From contig NC_134679.1 of NCBI RefSeq assembly GCF_024713945.1, forward strand, positions 5,461,001 to 5,525,000: a stretch of DNA of 64,000 nt. Reading direction: 5' to 3'. Position 1 is the first letter of the stretch; the number at the start of each line of letters is the position of its first letter. The translations under genes were made by a program, and so were the position numbers. The notes beneath the pieces are model-generated. The model worked only from the letters and a program-made list of their open reading frames with translations. It did not search any database and had not been told where the DNA came from. Source of the DNA: Dermatophagoides farinae. Lineage: Eukaryota; Arthropoda; Arachnida; Sarcoptiformes; Pyroglyphidae. Of this stretch, positions 14,803 through 29,591 are shown piece by piece.

Positions 14803-17800
14803 TTTATTGTGGGTAAAAAAAAAATTACAGAAAAAAACAACAACAATCGATTATATCGAATGCTAGAATCATCATGTGGTTGTTTAATTCGAAAACAAAA
14901 AATCTTTTCTAAACGAAAAAAACATTGAATACAGGAAAAATTTTTAAAAAAAAAAATTTAAACATTCAAAATTTAGAAACACACAAAAATTACAGACACA
15001 TATGTTCACAATGGCAAAGAAAAAAAAAATACACAACAAATATCGATATGAACTTGTTGAATGACTGAATCTGAATGAATGATTAAATTCAATGAAAAAA
15101 GAATAAGAAAAGCGAAAAAAAAATTGTATTCACATGTATATATGTGCATTTGGTCTATAGACATATACACACACACTAGAAAACATGGTCACATTCTTTT
15201 CTTTTTTTTTTGGAAAAAAAACATGCAAGACTTGAAATTCAAGTCGATCTGTTTTTTCGTTTGGTTTCGAAAAGTTTTCTGTCGTGGACCACGACGACGA
15301 CCTACCACCAATCGACAACTATGATGATGATGATGATAGTTGCGCTCTCACCTTGTTTGTTGAGATATTATTGAACGACAAAAAAAAAAAGAAATTGCCA
15401 TAGCTGACGACCAAAATTCATGTTTGTGTTTTGTTTGGGCCGATGGCTAATATGTGTCCATTGATGGTGATGCCACCACTACCACCATCACAACATACTA
15501 TAGTAGTCAAAAAAAAAAAGAACACCACATTCCACAATACCCATCCATCCATCTATCTATCTATGATCTGATCTATCCGTCCATCATTGTGTGTGTGGAA
15601 GCATAGGTTATTATCATCAAGATATGGTCGTCGTCATAGTCGTTGTTGATGTTGATGTTTTTTATCGCTTCTTTTTCTCAATAACTGTGTAGCTTTTTTT
15701 TGGTATTTGTATTTGCTCTCTATATCATCATCATCATCATCAATGTCCATTCACCTTTTTTTACTACATTTCATGTACCTCTCTCTTTCTCTCTTTTCAT
15801 CGTTTTTTTTTACCTATGGTCTCTCTCATCATTGAACGCTAATTGCTTGTTGCTTTTTTCAATGTTGTTGTTGTTGTTGTTGGTCTGGACGACGACTATA
15901 GTTCTCTCTTATTAACGTTTTTTTTCAAGTTAGGTATTTACCTCTGGTCCATCCATTGCCATATTATAATACATGCAAACACACACGCACGCACACACAC
16001 ACACACACAATAATAATAATCGACATTGTCCATAATCAACAGGGACATAGCATGGTAAGAAACCTTCATTTTTTTTCACAACTAGATGATTTTACCAAAA
16101 AACTTGCCATTGAAAGAAAAAAAAGCTATACTTATATGCGTATGCTTTCAATGTGTTTTTTTTTTTTAGTTTCTTAGTGGGGTTGTATGTTTTTTAATGG
16201 TCTGTCTGGCTCCAGTATGCTATATGCCCTATGTCTTGGTTTTCTATCATTCGATCGATTTACATTTTACATTTACATTATTATTATTATTCAGTAATTT
16301 TGGTCTTTGCTTACAAAAAACTTTTTTTTTGGTTTCAAACAAAACCAAAATAAAAAGAATGAAAAATTCAATTTCAATTCAAACAAGTGACCCATACACA
16401 CCAAATACATGGACCTATTACTATTATCTTGATTTTTTTTCCTGGATCGAAAGCGGAAAATGGTGACAACATAAAAAAAGTGCATGTAAAAGAAAATATA
16501 TTGATTATCGATTGATGAAAAAACATTTTACTCTCTTTAAAACTTACGAAAACTTTTGTGATGAAAATCGATAATGGTAATTCGAGATGTTCGGTTTTCC
16601 AATTTTTTTTTTAATTTATTGAAATTTGATAAAAAAAAACTTCGCATGCACACCAAGATTTGTGTGATCAAATGATGAATGTAAAAGAAATAAATAAAAC
16701 CACAATTCACATACGGTAGATCATAAAGAAAAATGGACACATAACAAACCGGAAATGTCTGTTTATTGTTTAGAAATTGATAATGTTAATTTATCATCAT
16801 CATCATCATCATTGATTAATCAACAAACAAATTTTAATGAAAAGTCACTGTCATCAAAATTAAATCAAGCGAATCGTATTCAATTTTCGATTGTCTCATC
16901 ATCATCATGAATGTCTAATTATGACAAACACACACACACATTGTAAAAAAACCAACAATTATGATGATGATGATGATGATATTTTGACTAATTTTTTCTC
17001 ACCTTTTTTTTCTCGATTCTATAATACAAAAAATTTCCATTTGAAATTCACTTGGCCATTGGCACGTTATTCTCAATAATAATAAAACGGGAAAAAAAAA
17101 TTCAACCGCAAAAAAAATCAATGATTCGAGGTTCTAAAAGGTTTTTTTTCTGTTTACTTGTTTCAATAGATATTGTTATCTTTGTTTTTACTGTTGTTGT
17201 TGATCGGTATACGAAATATCATAAAGATGTTGTCATCGTCATTTGATTTTTTTTATTTTAGCTCTTTTTAAGCTTGTCATTACAATAATAATGTAAAATA
17301 CAGGTATGCCTGTATTGGACATTTATTTATTTTTTATCGATAAAAAAAAATCAACAATCAATGATGGTGACACAAAACACAACCCTGTTCTTGTTCCTTT
17401 TTATTCAGTGTGTGTGTGTGTGTGTTGTTGTTGTTGTTGTTGAAGAAATCAACAACAAAGTGGTCAATCTAAATAACTCGTGGACTATCTATCTATCTAT
17501 CTATCTATGTGTGGTTTTTTTCGCTGGCAAAATTCTCTCAACAAATTACTTACTAGATAAACTTTGCTTGATCACCAGTCACTATGTCTGGCTGGTTGGT
17601 TGGTCAGTTTTTTTTCTATTCTATTTTACTTTCCAGATTCGTTGTCTGTATGTTTATTCAAAAGTCTTTTTCTTTTTTTTTTCGTTGTTGAAAAAGATTT
17701 TTTTTTGTAAAAACAAAGCAAACGAAAAAAATCGCTAATCACATGGCTTGCGGGCTATTCATTTTTTTTTCTTTTACTCAGTGGTTATGTATGGTGTATG

Positions 17801-18714
17801 TGTGTGTGTGTTGTTCCACCATAATCACTACAATCACAAATAATCAACCACCATGGTCTATTTTTTTCTAGTAAAAAAAACAAACCGAAAAAATCGAACC
17901 AATTTTAAAAATCACCACCAACAAGGTCATCATCTGAATGGTTTTTTTTAAACTGAATAATTCAGATATGCAAAAAAAACTGCTTATTTCAACAACAACA
18001 ACAACCTTTTTTTTCTATGGAAAATTGTCGATCTCAGAAAGAAGAAGCAAATGAAGAAAAAAAAAATTGAAATGAAAATGAAAAGAAAATTCTTCAAAGT
18101 CTAATGGACCGTGGCGTGTGTGTGTGTACACGCACCATAGTGAGATAATAACAATATATGAGGGCAAAAGTAGAAAAAAAACACATAACTTACCTGTGTC
18201 CAAACAAAGAAGATATTGTTATGTGAAAGATTTCAATTCGTTTCAAAACGAATCAAATATTGATCAATTGATTGATGAGAAACGAAAACGAAGAATCAGG
18301 TTTCATCATCATCATCATCGTCATTTTTTTTTGTTGAACGAGCGGAACTTCTTGAACTTGAGAAACACTTGTTGATCACATGTTGAATTTGATGAAATTG
18401 TTTTTAAGATTTTTTTCCGATGATTACTTTATAATGATGATGATGACGGCAACGATGAATTAAACGAGTTAATTGAATTCATATGTAGTGGACACACACA
18501 CGAACACATTGGAAGATTGTCGTTTGTTGTTGGCGTTTCGGTGGATTGGTAGATAAATTTTAAAAAAAATTTTAGAAAACAAAAATTATCATCACCATCA
18601 TCAATGAAAAAACAAACAACAACCATATCCACCAAGTTTATTTGAAATTTTCTATGATTTAAGCCACAAAAGAATCGTATCTTGATTCGTATCGTCGTTG
18701 CGAAGGAGTCTGCC

Positions 18715-18745
<31 letters not shown>

Positions 18746-19398
18746 AAAATGAACTTTTTTTTATATTCAAATTTAATGTTTTTTTCCCCCAGTGAGGTTT
18801 GAATGTTGATTTGGATGAACACCGAGACATTAGAAAAATTGAAAAATTTTTAAAAAAACCACATTCGATACAATAACAACAACCACTGCTTGATAAAATT
18901 TTGATGATGATGATGATGAATTTCTTTCATTCGTTTGAATTTGAATCAAATTTTTAATGATTACTTAAGTTGAAATAAAATTCTTATCTTATACGAATAA
19001 ATGATAATATTCCACTTTCGTATTTATTTCCATTCAGATCATCATCGCCATCATCATCCACCAAGAAAAAAAAAATGTCTTCATTTTGATTTTTTTTTAA
19101 AAAGGTAAAAAAGGGGCCGAAATCATTGAAAATCAAATTTTTTTTTTCATTCAACGATCAAAATTTTGATAATTTTGAAAATGAAAAATTTTTCAACGCC
19201 AAATTAGTATCAACAAATTACTTTAGGTGATTGTCATTTGACGTGAAGCAGAATTTTTCAGTTCATTCACGACCAGGAAAAAGGCCTCAAAATAGACCAG
19301 ATGGTTCCAATATGAATTGGAATCTTTTTTTTGTCACAAAAAAAAAACTGAAAAATGAATGAAAATTTTATTTCGAAATTTTTAAAGCATAAATTTTT
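14803..19398. other. Gene-poor region upstream of dachsous
   Basis: No coding sequence is supported here. The ORFs are short and encode repeat-derived residues (runs of His, Ile, Phe, Lys). The stretch is rich in ATG/CAT, CA/GT and CTAT microsatellites. It presumably holds the dachsous promoter and 5' UTR exons, but I cannot place them from sequence alone. Confidence 0.6.
18715..18742. repeat. GT dinucleotide microsatellite
   Basis: An uninterrupted GT tract of about 14 units in the gene-poor region. Confidence 0.9.
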
Positions 19399-19557
19399 TG
19401 TTAAGAATATAGTCAGACTTGCAAATAAACAATTTAATAATTAATTTATAATAATTTATAACTGTGAATATGCTTGCAAATATATATATGAATCTTAAAC
19501 GTAAATTCAATTACGAACATAACGTATGATTGTTGTCAACAAAGCACCACTTCAACA
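19399..19557 (-). repeat. Candidate 3' LTR of a copia-type element
   Basis: On the minus strand the segment starts TGTTGA and ends TTAACA, which are typical inverted TG...CA LTR ends. It is immediately preceded by a G-rich stretch (minus strand ACGGGGGAG, plus 19558-19566), the usual form of a polypurine tract. At about 159 bp it would be short. No second LTR was found near 20350-20560, so the LTR assignment rests on its ends, the polypurine tract and the adjacent Gag remnant. Confidence 0.5.
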
Positions 19558-19566
19558 CTCCCCCGT

Positions 19567-20350
19567 TTTGATAAAATCATACAAAGGCAAATTTTCATTA
19601 AATTTCTTCTTATTCAACAATGTAGAAGAATTTGAATTATTCGTTATTGTTGTCGCGGCCAAAGACGTATTTTGAGCAAAAAATTTCAAATTTTTCTCTC
19701 TCTCTCTCTCGAATCTCAATAATAAGGATTCAAACTGTTTACATCAGTTTCTGATCTTCCGCCATTTATAGATGTCAACCATTTTACACATCTTATCATA
19801 TTCAGCCAGTAAAAGAGCTCGTACTTTGGAATTGATAAAATAACTTGGCAGCTTAATATTTTTATCAGCAAAAGCTGCAAACAATTGTCGTAACTTAGCA
19901 AATCGAGCCTTGGAACTTGATTGTATCAAAATCTCGTAATAACTCCCAAGCAGACTTAGCACCTGGACCGCGATATTTTCTGTCCAATTCACTAATCATT
20001 TCTTTTGGATTATTACATTCCATAATGCTTTATAAATCTTCATTAGTAACTGACAATCGTATGATATTATTGACCTTTGCGTGAGGATATTGATGGATAC
20101 ATACTTTTTCAATAATTCTTTCTCTTCAATCTTCTTTCGTTTTGACGATTATTATTCAGGCATAATGTCAGCCAAAATTTTCAACTCTTGACTAGTGAAA
20201 ACAAAATCTAATAATTTACGGACAATAATAATAATAACTAATAACATGAGCGGGAACATGATTGAAATCTTTTTATATGATTTAATTGCCCACAATAATG
20301 CGAAACAAAGAAGCTGGATCAAGTTTATATTTCCATTTTGTGACAACAAT
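19567..20350 (-). pseudogene. Decayed Ty1/copia-type Gag remnant
   Basis: Minus-strand translation gives copia-Gag-like blocks in different frames. Near 20285-20341 there is NINLDPASLFRIIVG. Between about 19990 and 19740 there are pieces such as FAAFADKNIKLPSYFI and, in another frame, NGGRSETDVN. Frameshifts and stops separate the blocks, so no functional Gag can be made. No protease, integrase or reverse transcriptase follows before the candidate 3' LTR, so the internal region has been deleted. It is an old, inactive insertion. Family recognition is from memory of copia Gag architecture and was not tested by search. Confidence 0.6.
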
Positions 20351-22664
20351 ATTTTCTTTTGTTAAATGTCGATTATGTCGACATTACAGTGACATTGTTT
20401 GTTGTCGATAAATTGATAAATAATGTTTATCCGACCAGAATATTGACAAATCAGCATAAATCACCAGAATAATTAATTTTTTACATTTAAATTATTGCAC
20501 ATCTCATCCATTTGTTTGCTAAATATACGATATATTCTATAAATTTATTGTAAATACAATCTTATGGGATAATTTGAAATAAAAAAAAAAATAAATGTTC
20601 ATTTACATTGATATAACAATAGTCATTTTTTTTCTCACCTTTTCTCACATCATTTTGACCATTTCCATCTTGCAAAACATTATTTTCATAATCATCATGA
20701 TGATCCACATAGATCGTGTGAAAGGTCAAAGTTTTTGTTTTTGTTGTCATTTCTACTTTTATATTTAACCAAAACATAAAAATACGTAGATTACACAGAA
20801 TGTGACAGAAGAAAATGACTAATGATTCCGATCATGATGATGATGATAATTCGAACAAACAAAAAAAAAACCACAGGAATATATCGTTATAATATTAGTA
20901 GCCAGACATTCTAATGTTGTTTTTTCGGGTAAAATTTTTATCCAAGTAAAAAAAATTATGTGGATTTTTTTTACCTGGCTACCTGAATGTGGCTAGTAAT
21001 CATTATTATTATACACAACAACTGATGATGATCATGATCATGATTCAGATAAACGAGAAACGAACGATGATGATGATGATGATGATGATCAACGCAGACC
21101 ACCACCAATGATCAATGATTTTCTTTTTTTTTTTCTCTCTCTCTCTCTCTCTGTGTTCATTCAAACTGGATGAAGGAATGTTTGATTCATTTTTTGTTGT
21201 TGTTGTTGTTCTTCAGCAGGAACAATAAATAATAAAATGAAATGAAATGGAAATTTATCTATCAATCAATCAATAAATAATCTATTTGTTGAAAACAATT
21301 GCTGTTTCCTGTTTGTTTGTTTTTTTTCATATATTTGGCAAGAGCATCAATCATTTATTTCGATTTTTTTTTTTGAAAGGTGAAAGTGATTTTTTTGTCG
21401 GGTATATAATAGATGCGAACAAAAAAAATCCTTGAAACAACGAACCAGACACAAGTCAAGTTATGTAATCGGCATCATCGATAGAGAAAACATCTTTTTT
21501 TTTTAGAGACAGGAATGCTTATGATGATGAAGATTTAAATGTTGATAGAATGAACAAAAATAATTGAACAACAACATTATCAAATTCGTATACAGGGTGA
21601 GTGGTATGTTAATTGTATATCATGTAGTTAGCATTATCATCGTGAATGATATCTTGTATTTTTTTTTCAACATTTGTTTGTTTGTTTGAACATCTTATTT
21701 TTCGGCTGTTGTTATTGAATTGATAGTAATGATGATGATTGGTCATTATTATCATCATGCTGTGAGAAATCAGACTTTGGCCAATGATTGAACATTGATT
21801 GAGATAATTTTGATTAAAAAAAACTTCAAAGAAAAGTTTTGGGTGATCAAAATTTCGAAATGATTTTCGAAATGAGCTGCTGTTTCTTGTTGTAGCATGA
21901 CCGATACGTTTTTTTTCCACCAAAATTCTTTGAAGTTTTTTTTTCATACATGAAATGTATGTTTTTTTTTAGTATTTTAATTAGATCATCACTTTTCGGT
22001 GAACAATAACACATCCTGAATTAGTGGTGGTAAAATCACGACACATACACAGCTTCTATTTTTTTCAATTGTGTAATTTCATCTTTTAGATGACACGGAT
22101 CTTGTAATGATTTATTTCGTTTTTTTTTTCACAAATTTCGAAAATTCAGAAATCATTATCATAGAAACAAAAATTGTCAATTCGATTTTCGAAAAAAAAA
22201 AATTTCCGTTTGACTGACTTTCATTTCGTTCAATATTCATTACAAAAAAAAAAAATATCCACATTGTTCTTGATCAAAATGAGCAAAAAAAAAATGAACA
22301 CGTACATATAGTACGTGAAACACGAAAAAATTGATTTTTTTTTTGGTTTCAAACGGAAATAGCTAAAATTATAGATTATCATCATTATATGATCATGAAA
22401 CCATTGTGATGATGATCATTTTTCAAGGTCCAATGATTCAACATATTTTACCATGGATTTGGGTTTCTTTTCTCTATCTCAAATTTCAAAAAAAATTGTG
22501 CTAAACTTATGGATCAATAATAATTTAGAAATAGAGAAAAACACACTAAGATCATCATCATCATCATAATCATAATCATCATCTATCTAACGATGAAATC
22601 GTAATAAAAAGATCATCATTTCAAATCGAAATATTGTATTCATTGTAATAATATTGTGAGGAGG

Positions 22665-22689
22665 GTCATCGTCGTCGTCGTCGTCGTCG
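22665..22689. repeat. CGT/TCG trinucleotide run
   Basis: A run of TCG/CGT units. It is notable because CpG-containing triplets are rare in this AT-rich region. Confidence 0.7.
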
Positions 22690-23083
22690 TTGTTTGAAAT
22701 TAAAATCGACATGAAAAAAATGCTTTCCACGATGATGATGATGATGATGATTATCTTTGTCGCTTCAAACATAGACCAAAAACACGGCAGCCCTGCTTAT
22801 TTTGGCTGCGAAATATCTGGCAAAAAAAAAAAAGAAAACATTCAACAGACCAAACCGAACCGAGCGAACATTTTTTTCTACCTGATGATAATGACTTTAA
22901 ATCGTAATGATATGATTCGATGTTCATTTCTTCTTTTTTCTTCGTTTCGTTTACGATTCAAATTCGTGTGTTTTTTCTCTAGTTGCAGTTGTTGTTATTA
23001 TTGTTATTATTATTATTATTGTTGTTGTTGTTGTTGTTGTTGTTGATATTGGTAATATGAGATATTGCCATTCATTCAAAGAG

Positions 23084-23085
<2 letters not shown>

Positions 23086-23119
<34 letters not shown>
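23086..23119. repeat. CT dinucleotide microsatellite
   Basis: An uninterrupted CT tract of about 17 units, the longest dinucleotide run I saw in the window. Shorter CT tracts lie at about 19698-19710 and 21134-21152. Confidence 0.9.
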
Positions 23120-23121
<2 letters not shown>

Positions 23122-26007
23122 TCCTCTGGGTTCGATGTTCTTGGCTTCATGGTTTTTCATTCTTTTTTTTTCTCTCTCTCTCATCCACTTTTTTTTTAAA
23201 AAACTCAAGATAAAAAACTTTTCAACTAACGATGATGAGTTTCTATTCTTTTGATTTGTTTTCAGAATTTCATCAACCGAGGTTTGTTTGTGTCGGTGTT
23301 ATTTGCTTCTACCATCATCATCATCATAAGAAACTAGTAAGAAATGAGAAAAGAAAAAAGACTTGGTTGGTTAGTTCGTTGTATCCATACAAACCTATCA
23401 TTATTTTCCTATTATTATCTTACTGAGTATTTTCATTTCAAACATTTTTTTCCCAATTCGTTCATCATCATCATCCGATATTGACGATGTAGAATAGGAA
23501 CAAACACACACACACACATACACAATTCAGTTGTTGGAAATCGATGATTCACATATAAAAAAAAATCATAAGAAATGAAATGAAATGGAATCATATTTGT
23601 GTGAAATAGCAACAGCAACAAAGGGAAAATAATTTTTTTCCAAAAGGGGAAATAATTTTTTGCACATCTTTATTCTCTTCCTGTTTTTTATTTAGGATGT
23701 TTTTCTTTCTATAAATGAAAATAATGAAAAACAGATACCAGATATATTGTGTTTCCATGAATTGATGATGATGATGAATGACTTATCGTGAAGACAATAA
23801 ATACCCTCCTTGACAATAATAATAAAATTTACAGAACGTGAACATTGTGGATGAGATGGACTATTCAGTTATTGAAATTGAAAACAAAAAAAAAAAAAAA
23901 AAACAAAACCAAATGAAAGAATGAAAAGAAAAAAAATTCCAATCAAGTATCATCATATATAATGGACAACAGCAACAAAAAAAAAAAAAAAGACAAAGCA
24001 GATAATAAAAACCAAAGATGAAACTATTAGAATCAAAAAACAAATGTAATGGTCACGCAAAAAAATCATTCCGTTGTTTTCACGAAATCATAGGAAACAA
24101 ATTTCATCGCATTTTTTGTTTTGTTTTGTTTTGTTCTGTCCCTATCCATCATTATCATCATCATCATCATCATCATCGTCATCTTTTGAACATAATGAAA
24201 ACGCAATTTACCAGATAAAAAAAAAATGAAGAAAGACAATCTTTATTCATAACCTCGAAAATTTTTTTTTTCATTAAAAAGAATTGAATTTGTCTTATTT
24301 GAATTCACTCTCACTCATCATCAGTGGTCATTTTGGTGTTTGTCCAAAATCATGACAATTGAAAATGATAATCATCACTGATATATGATGATAATTCAGT
24401 AGGTATGGATTTCAATTTTCGTTTATTAAAAAAAAAATTCCTTATCAATTGTGGTTATTTTCAATCATCGTTTTTTTCCATCTTTATCATTGTCCTTGGC
24501 ACAAAAAATTTTTTGAATAACCAAAAACAAAACAAAACAAAACAAAAAAATATCCATATAGATGTAATGACTAATAATGATTGTCGAAAGATTTCAATAT
24601 TTAACCACAAATGGTTATATGATTGATTCATTCATTCAATGATGAACAATCACCATCTGTCAATTATTAATAATTTTTCATGAGTCAATCATCATCAACT
24701 ACATCAAATTAGCATCAAATTAAAATTCCATAAAGGGGCATTGTACATATAATGAATGGATGGATGGATGAATGAATGAATGATTGCAATGACAATATGA
24801 AATCAAACACACAAAAAAATAGATGGGTCGAATATATGAAGAATCTTTATTATTGTTTCGAAGAAGCATTTTTTTTATATAATGATTTAGATAAGGCTGA
24901 TGATGATAATCATGTGAACCAAATATTAAAAAAAAAACGATATGAAACAAGAGATGATGATGATGATCACATCGTAAAAAGAAGATATAAAAACGACTTT
25001 TTTGTTTATTTTTTATTATTATTTTTATCATTTCATTTTTTTTTGATATGCAAGAAAATGGAAAAAAAATCGTCACAATAATAAAGAATGAATGAAAGAA
25101 AAAAAAACTAAAAATAATGATTGTGATAACAGAAAAAAAAACATTACAAAACATTCATCCATGCCATATATACATCAGGTATGTAGGTAGGTAGTAACAA
25201 CAAATAACAAAACAAAATTTTTTTCCCTCTCTTCTCATCTCATCTCATCTTGATTATTGTTTTGTCTCTGTTTAGCATTTGTGATGATAATATAATAAAC
25301 AAATTTATGATGATGATGAACAACAACAACATCATCATCGTCGTATCCATCGGGTTAATAGGGATGATTGACTTTTCTTTTTTTTTCATATTGACAAACT
25401 AATTTCCATAATGAACAACAACAACAACAACAACAACAACAGAAAATTGATGACTAAGAATGATTTTTGTTTTGTTTTGTTTATTCGATTCAGATCACCA
25501 AAAAAAAAATTTGTTTATGGATCGTGTGTGGGCCTGATGATGAACAAATGATGACCTTGTATCGAATCGGTCAATTTTCCCCCCATCTATATTCGTAAAC
25601 AACAATAAAATGAAATCGATTGGAAATGAAAAAAAAATCAAATCAAATCAAAATACAAGAATCAAAACAAAATGAAAGTTGCTCAGATACAATAATCGAA
25701 TGGAATATCAAAAAAAGAGAAAAAAAACAATGATTGAACAACCGAATGGGTTAAAAAAAAAGTCTGGACAATATAAGAAATATTATTATCAAAAAACAAA
25801 AATCAATTGCGTGCCTCATCATTCGTCGTCGTCATTATTGTCGGAATCAAGTTTCGCGCTTCAATCAAAACATCGACAACAACAACAACAACAACAAATG
25901 TTCCCAATTCTTAGTCAATCAACAAAAAGAAAAAAACATCTTTTGTCCAAAACGATTATTTTATCCATAGAGCTAGAGAAAAAAAAACGGCAGCGAGATG
26001 ACCTCGA

Positions 26008-26037
26008 GATGACCAACCAACCAACCAACCAACCAAC
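26008..26037. repeat. CCAA tetranucleotide microsatellite
   Basis: Six or more consecutive CCAA units in the gene desert, followed by AAC repeats. Confidence 0.8.
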
Positions 26038-29000
26038 AACAACCTGTGAGAATTCAAGAAAAAAAAGTTTATTTTTCAAAATTGAAATGATAATAATAAA
26101 AAAAAATTGTTGCATACCAGAATTCCTTCCAAATGGTGTGTGTGTATGATATTTTCTTCTTCCACTTTTTATTTTCGTTTTTATGATGCCATATTTCATA
26201 TTTTATCGTTGCTTCTCGTTGTTGTTGTTGTTGTTTTTTGCTGTTGTTGTTGTTGTTGTTATTGTTCACTGGCGTTATTATTATTATTATTATGATGATC
26301 ATTATCTCATTTTCAGATATTTTTTTTGCATGTTTTTCTTTTCTACCAGCTGTATACCAGTCCAAAATGAAATGGTCCAATGTGTTGCACACATTTATGA
26401 TGATGATGATGATTATTACCATTTTCACAACGAAACAAAAAAAAAAATTTCCTTTTGTGCCACTGTCTGGTGGATGTGTTTATTGTTTCGTTATTATTAA
26501 AACGTTTTTTTTTCTGCTACTGTATGTTGTATAGTCATAGTCATCGTTGTCGATATTGTTGTTATTATTATTGCTGCTTGTGATCTTTATCCACATTTAT
26601 CGTTTTTTTTTATCGGTTCAATTTGTTTTCATATATATGATGATGATGATGATCAACATTCGATTTGATTTTAGAGCCAAAAAAAAAAATCATTGTTGCT
26701 GATCGGAAAAAATTTGACCAAAAAAAAAAAAGATCAGACACCACCTGTGTGTGTGTGTGTGTCTGTGTGTGTATTCAAGCTGAAAACCAAAATTTTAAGT
26801 GGTTATGACTAGTACATTATGATCATTTATTGACAGAGGTGAAAGTCTTGCTTGTTCACGGTGTCAAGTGGTTTGACAAACATTTATCATCATCATCATC
26901 ATCGTCAATGGAATATATTTGGATGATGATATGATTTTCCCATCGATGAAATTATGATTATCGAAAGCGAATACACAAACAATATATATAATGTGTAGAA
27001 ACAAATTAGCTATAATGTGGAAAAGTTCAAGGTTCAAAATTATAACCATCATCGAACACAATATATATGGTACTTGACATTTTTGGTTCAAATTATTCGG
27101 GTAAAAACACTTGATGAAAATGGTCCCGGAGAAAAGGAAAGAAAAACGGAAATTGAATTATTATTAATACACTACAAATTATTATTTTTTTTGTTGTTGT
27201 TGTTGTTGTTGGGTCAACGTGTTTTCACAAACGCTTGGCCTTGAATTCTTTCGTGTTTTCAGCAAAACAGAAAATAGCCAACCGAAATCATCAAGATCAT
27301 AATGATGATGAGTTTGCCATATATCCATATGGTGGCCACACCTGTACACACGGCTATTTTCCTCTTGAAGAAAAAAACTATTCGATATCCATATTGCTGA
27401 TGATAATGATGATGATGATGATGATATTGCAAATTAAAATTCAATTTGTCTTCATTATATTCGATAAATATCGTTGCAGCAATGTTTTATCATCAAAGTT
27501 TCTCATCTATGTTGGTTATGGAAATAAGAAAAAACAAAACAAAAAAAATTCAAATTAGATCAGAGTGAAACTTGTTGTTTCGGTCAAGAAACTTTGTGAA
27601 ATTTTCAGTTCTATGTGATTATATTCTGACCACATAAATAATGTGGGTGTGTGAAATGATGACGATAATAAATTGTTTGTGTGGGCGTTGTCCGTATTCA
27701 TTATTGAATCGATGCTTTTGCCCACAAAAAGATGATGATGATGATGATGATAGTGAAAAAAAACCACTTAGCGCTTTTGTAGTTTTTTTTGTTATGAATT
27801 TTCACTTTTTTTTACAGGAAAAAAACCAACCAACCAAAAATCAATCCAAAAAGAGTTTCAAGTGTCCATTATTCTCTTTCTCTCTTTTGATAGTGATCAT
27901 TTTACCGTCGTAGACGACCATGGGCAATATAATAATAATATGCCGACAAAGACAACATAATATGCCGCCGGTTTTATCATCTTTGTCGAATTCTCACACA
28001 CACACTGGACGAACCAAAAAAAAGAACCCGAAAAAAATGACCCAAACGAATTGGTATATGAATCTCTTTGGTCTTGGTGTTTGTTTGTTTGTTTGTTCAA
28101 CTTATTACACGGGATATAATAACAATATATAAGTGTTACTGGTTGGTTATGGTGTTGATGGTTGTTCATCTTATATATATATAATCATCAATCCATCTGG
28201 GTAGTATATATGCCATTTATTTGTTTTTTTTTTGTACCAAAAGACAGTATTGGAATATTTTTTTTTTTTTTAAACTTCAATATTTTTCCATTCGATGACA
28301 ATTGTTCTTTGTACTTTTTCCGTCAATATTACTGTACAGTACAGTAGAGTAGAGTAGAGTATGTTTTTTTTTCTTCTTCTTCTTCTTCATCTTACCCGAT
28401 AATGTACCTTCATTATGTTGACTATAGATGGTACACAAACAAAATGAAAATAAATATATTGAAAAGTGAATTTAAATAATAACAACTCAAATAGTAATAA
28501 AAACTGATCTAATTTGTCGCAAAATTCACAAACAACCCTTTGATCTTTGTTTACTTACTTTGTCCCGAAAACAAGAATACACCAATATACACGCGAACAT
28601 TGAATGTGAATCAATCAGAAACAGTGTATTGACAATGACAGTGAAAACAAAAATCAAACGAAATCTTTTTTGTTTTGCCCTACTTTTAATCTAATGTTGA
28701 CATCTTGATTTTTTTTCACATTTTTTTGATTCGTTTCTACAAACAAAACCAATTTTGAGATGAATAACAACAACAACAACAACAACAATAAATTGAGCCG
28801 AAATTCCATAGAATGTCGATTTTGAATTGCTTTTTCGGTTGTTGTTGTTCTTTTTTTTGTGCACTCGTTTTGGCACTTGACTTTGGAATTTATTCATTCC
28901 TCCGGGCATTTATTAAAAGGTAGAGATACCTAATGGAGAGACCAAGAGAAGTTTGTTTGTTTGTTTGTTTGTTTGCTGTTGTTTTCTATATATCGTTCAC

Positions 29001-29414
29001 TAAATTTTTTCCAATTGAAATACAATTTTTTTCTGATTCTTAATCAAAAAAAAAATTATAATCAACATTTTCCAATGGGTAAATTTTGATTGTTTAAATC
29101 GCCAATAATCAGAGTAAAAACAATCATCTATGAATGACATTTCGAATATATTATGACTAATAATAATTATGATTATGATGATCAGAATCATTCGATGATT
29201 GATTTGTATATGCCTAAAATGTGTGATCATGATCGAAAGACTTGTTGAAAGACATCTGTCGATTTTTTTTTGGATGGAAAACATTTGTTTTGATTTTTCT
29301 GGAGCTGTGTAGTAAAAAAACAGGGTAACTCATCATCATTATTATGATTATCGTGTGTGTTTTATTTTTTTTTATGATGATCGTCATTTTGGTTTGTTTG
29401 TCCATTTAATAACA

Positions 29415-29451
<37 letters not shown>

Positions 29452-29591
29452 AACACATATCATTAGCAGCTGCATATCATTTTCGTAACAACAATCACAA
29501 AACAGCAGGGTTCTCTATCAATTTCAAAGATTTTAGCCATGATGATGATTAAAAAATTAATCGGTTTCCAATTTTTTCATAGAGCAAATAC

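Larger units (their letters stand above)
20351..29580. other. Gene desert, microsatellite-rich
   Basis: About 9 kb without a supportable gene on either strand. The ORFs listed by length alone are made of repeat-encoded runs. The sequence is dominated by ATG/CAT, AAC, CA, TC and homopolymer tracts with AT-rich spacers. It may contain regulatory DNA or untranslated exons for dachsous, but nothing specific can be shown. Confidence 0.55.

Noticed and set aside
22690-26534. ORFs of up to 156 codons (for example 25679-26149)
   Set aside because: They are dominated by poly-Gln, poly-Lys and Ile/Met runs from trinucleotide repeats, with no domain and overlapping frames of equal quality.
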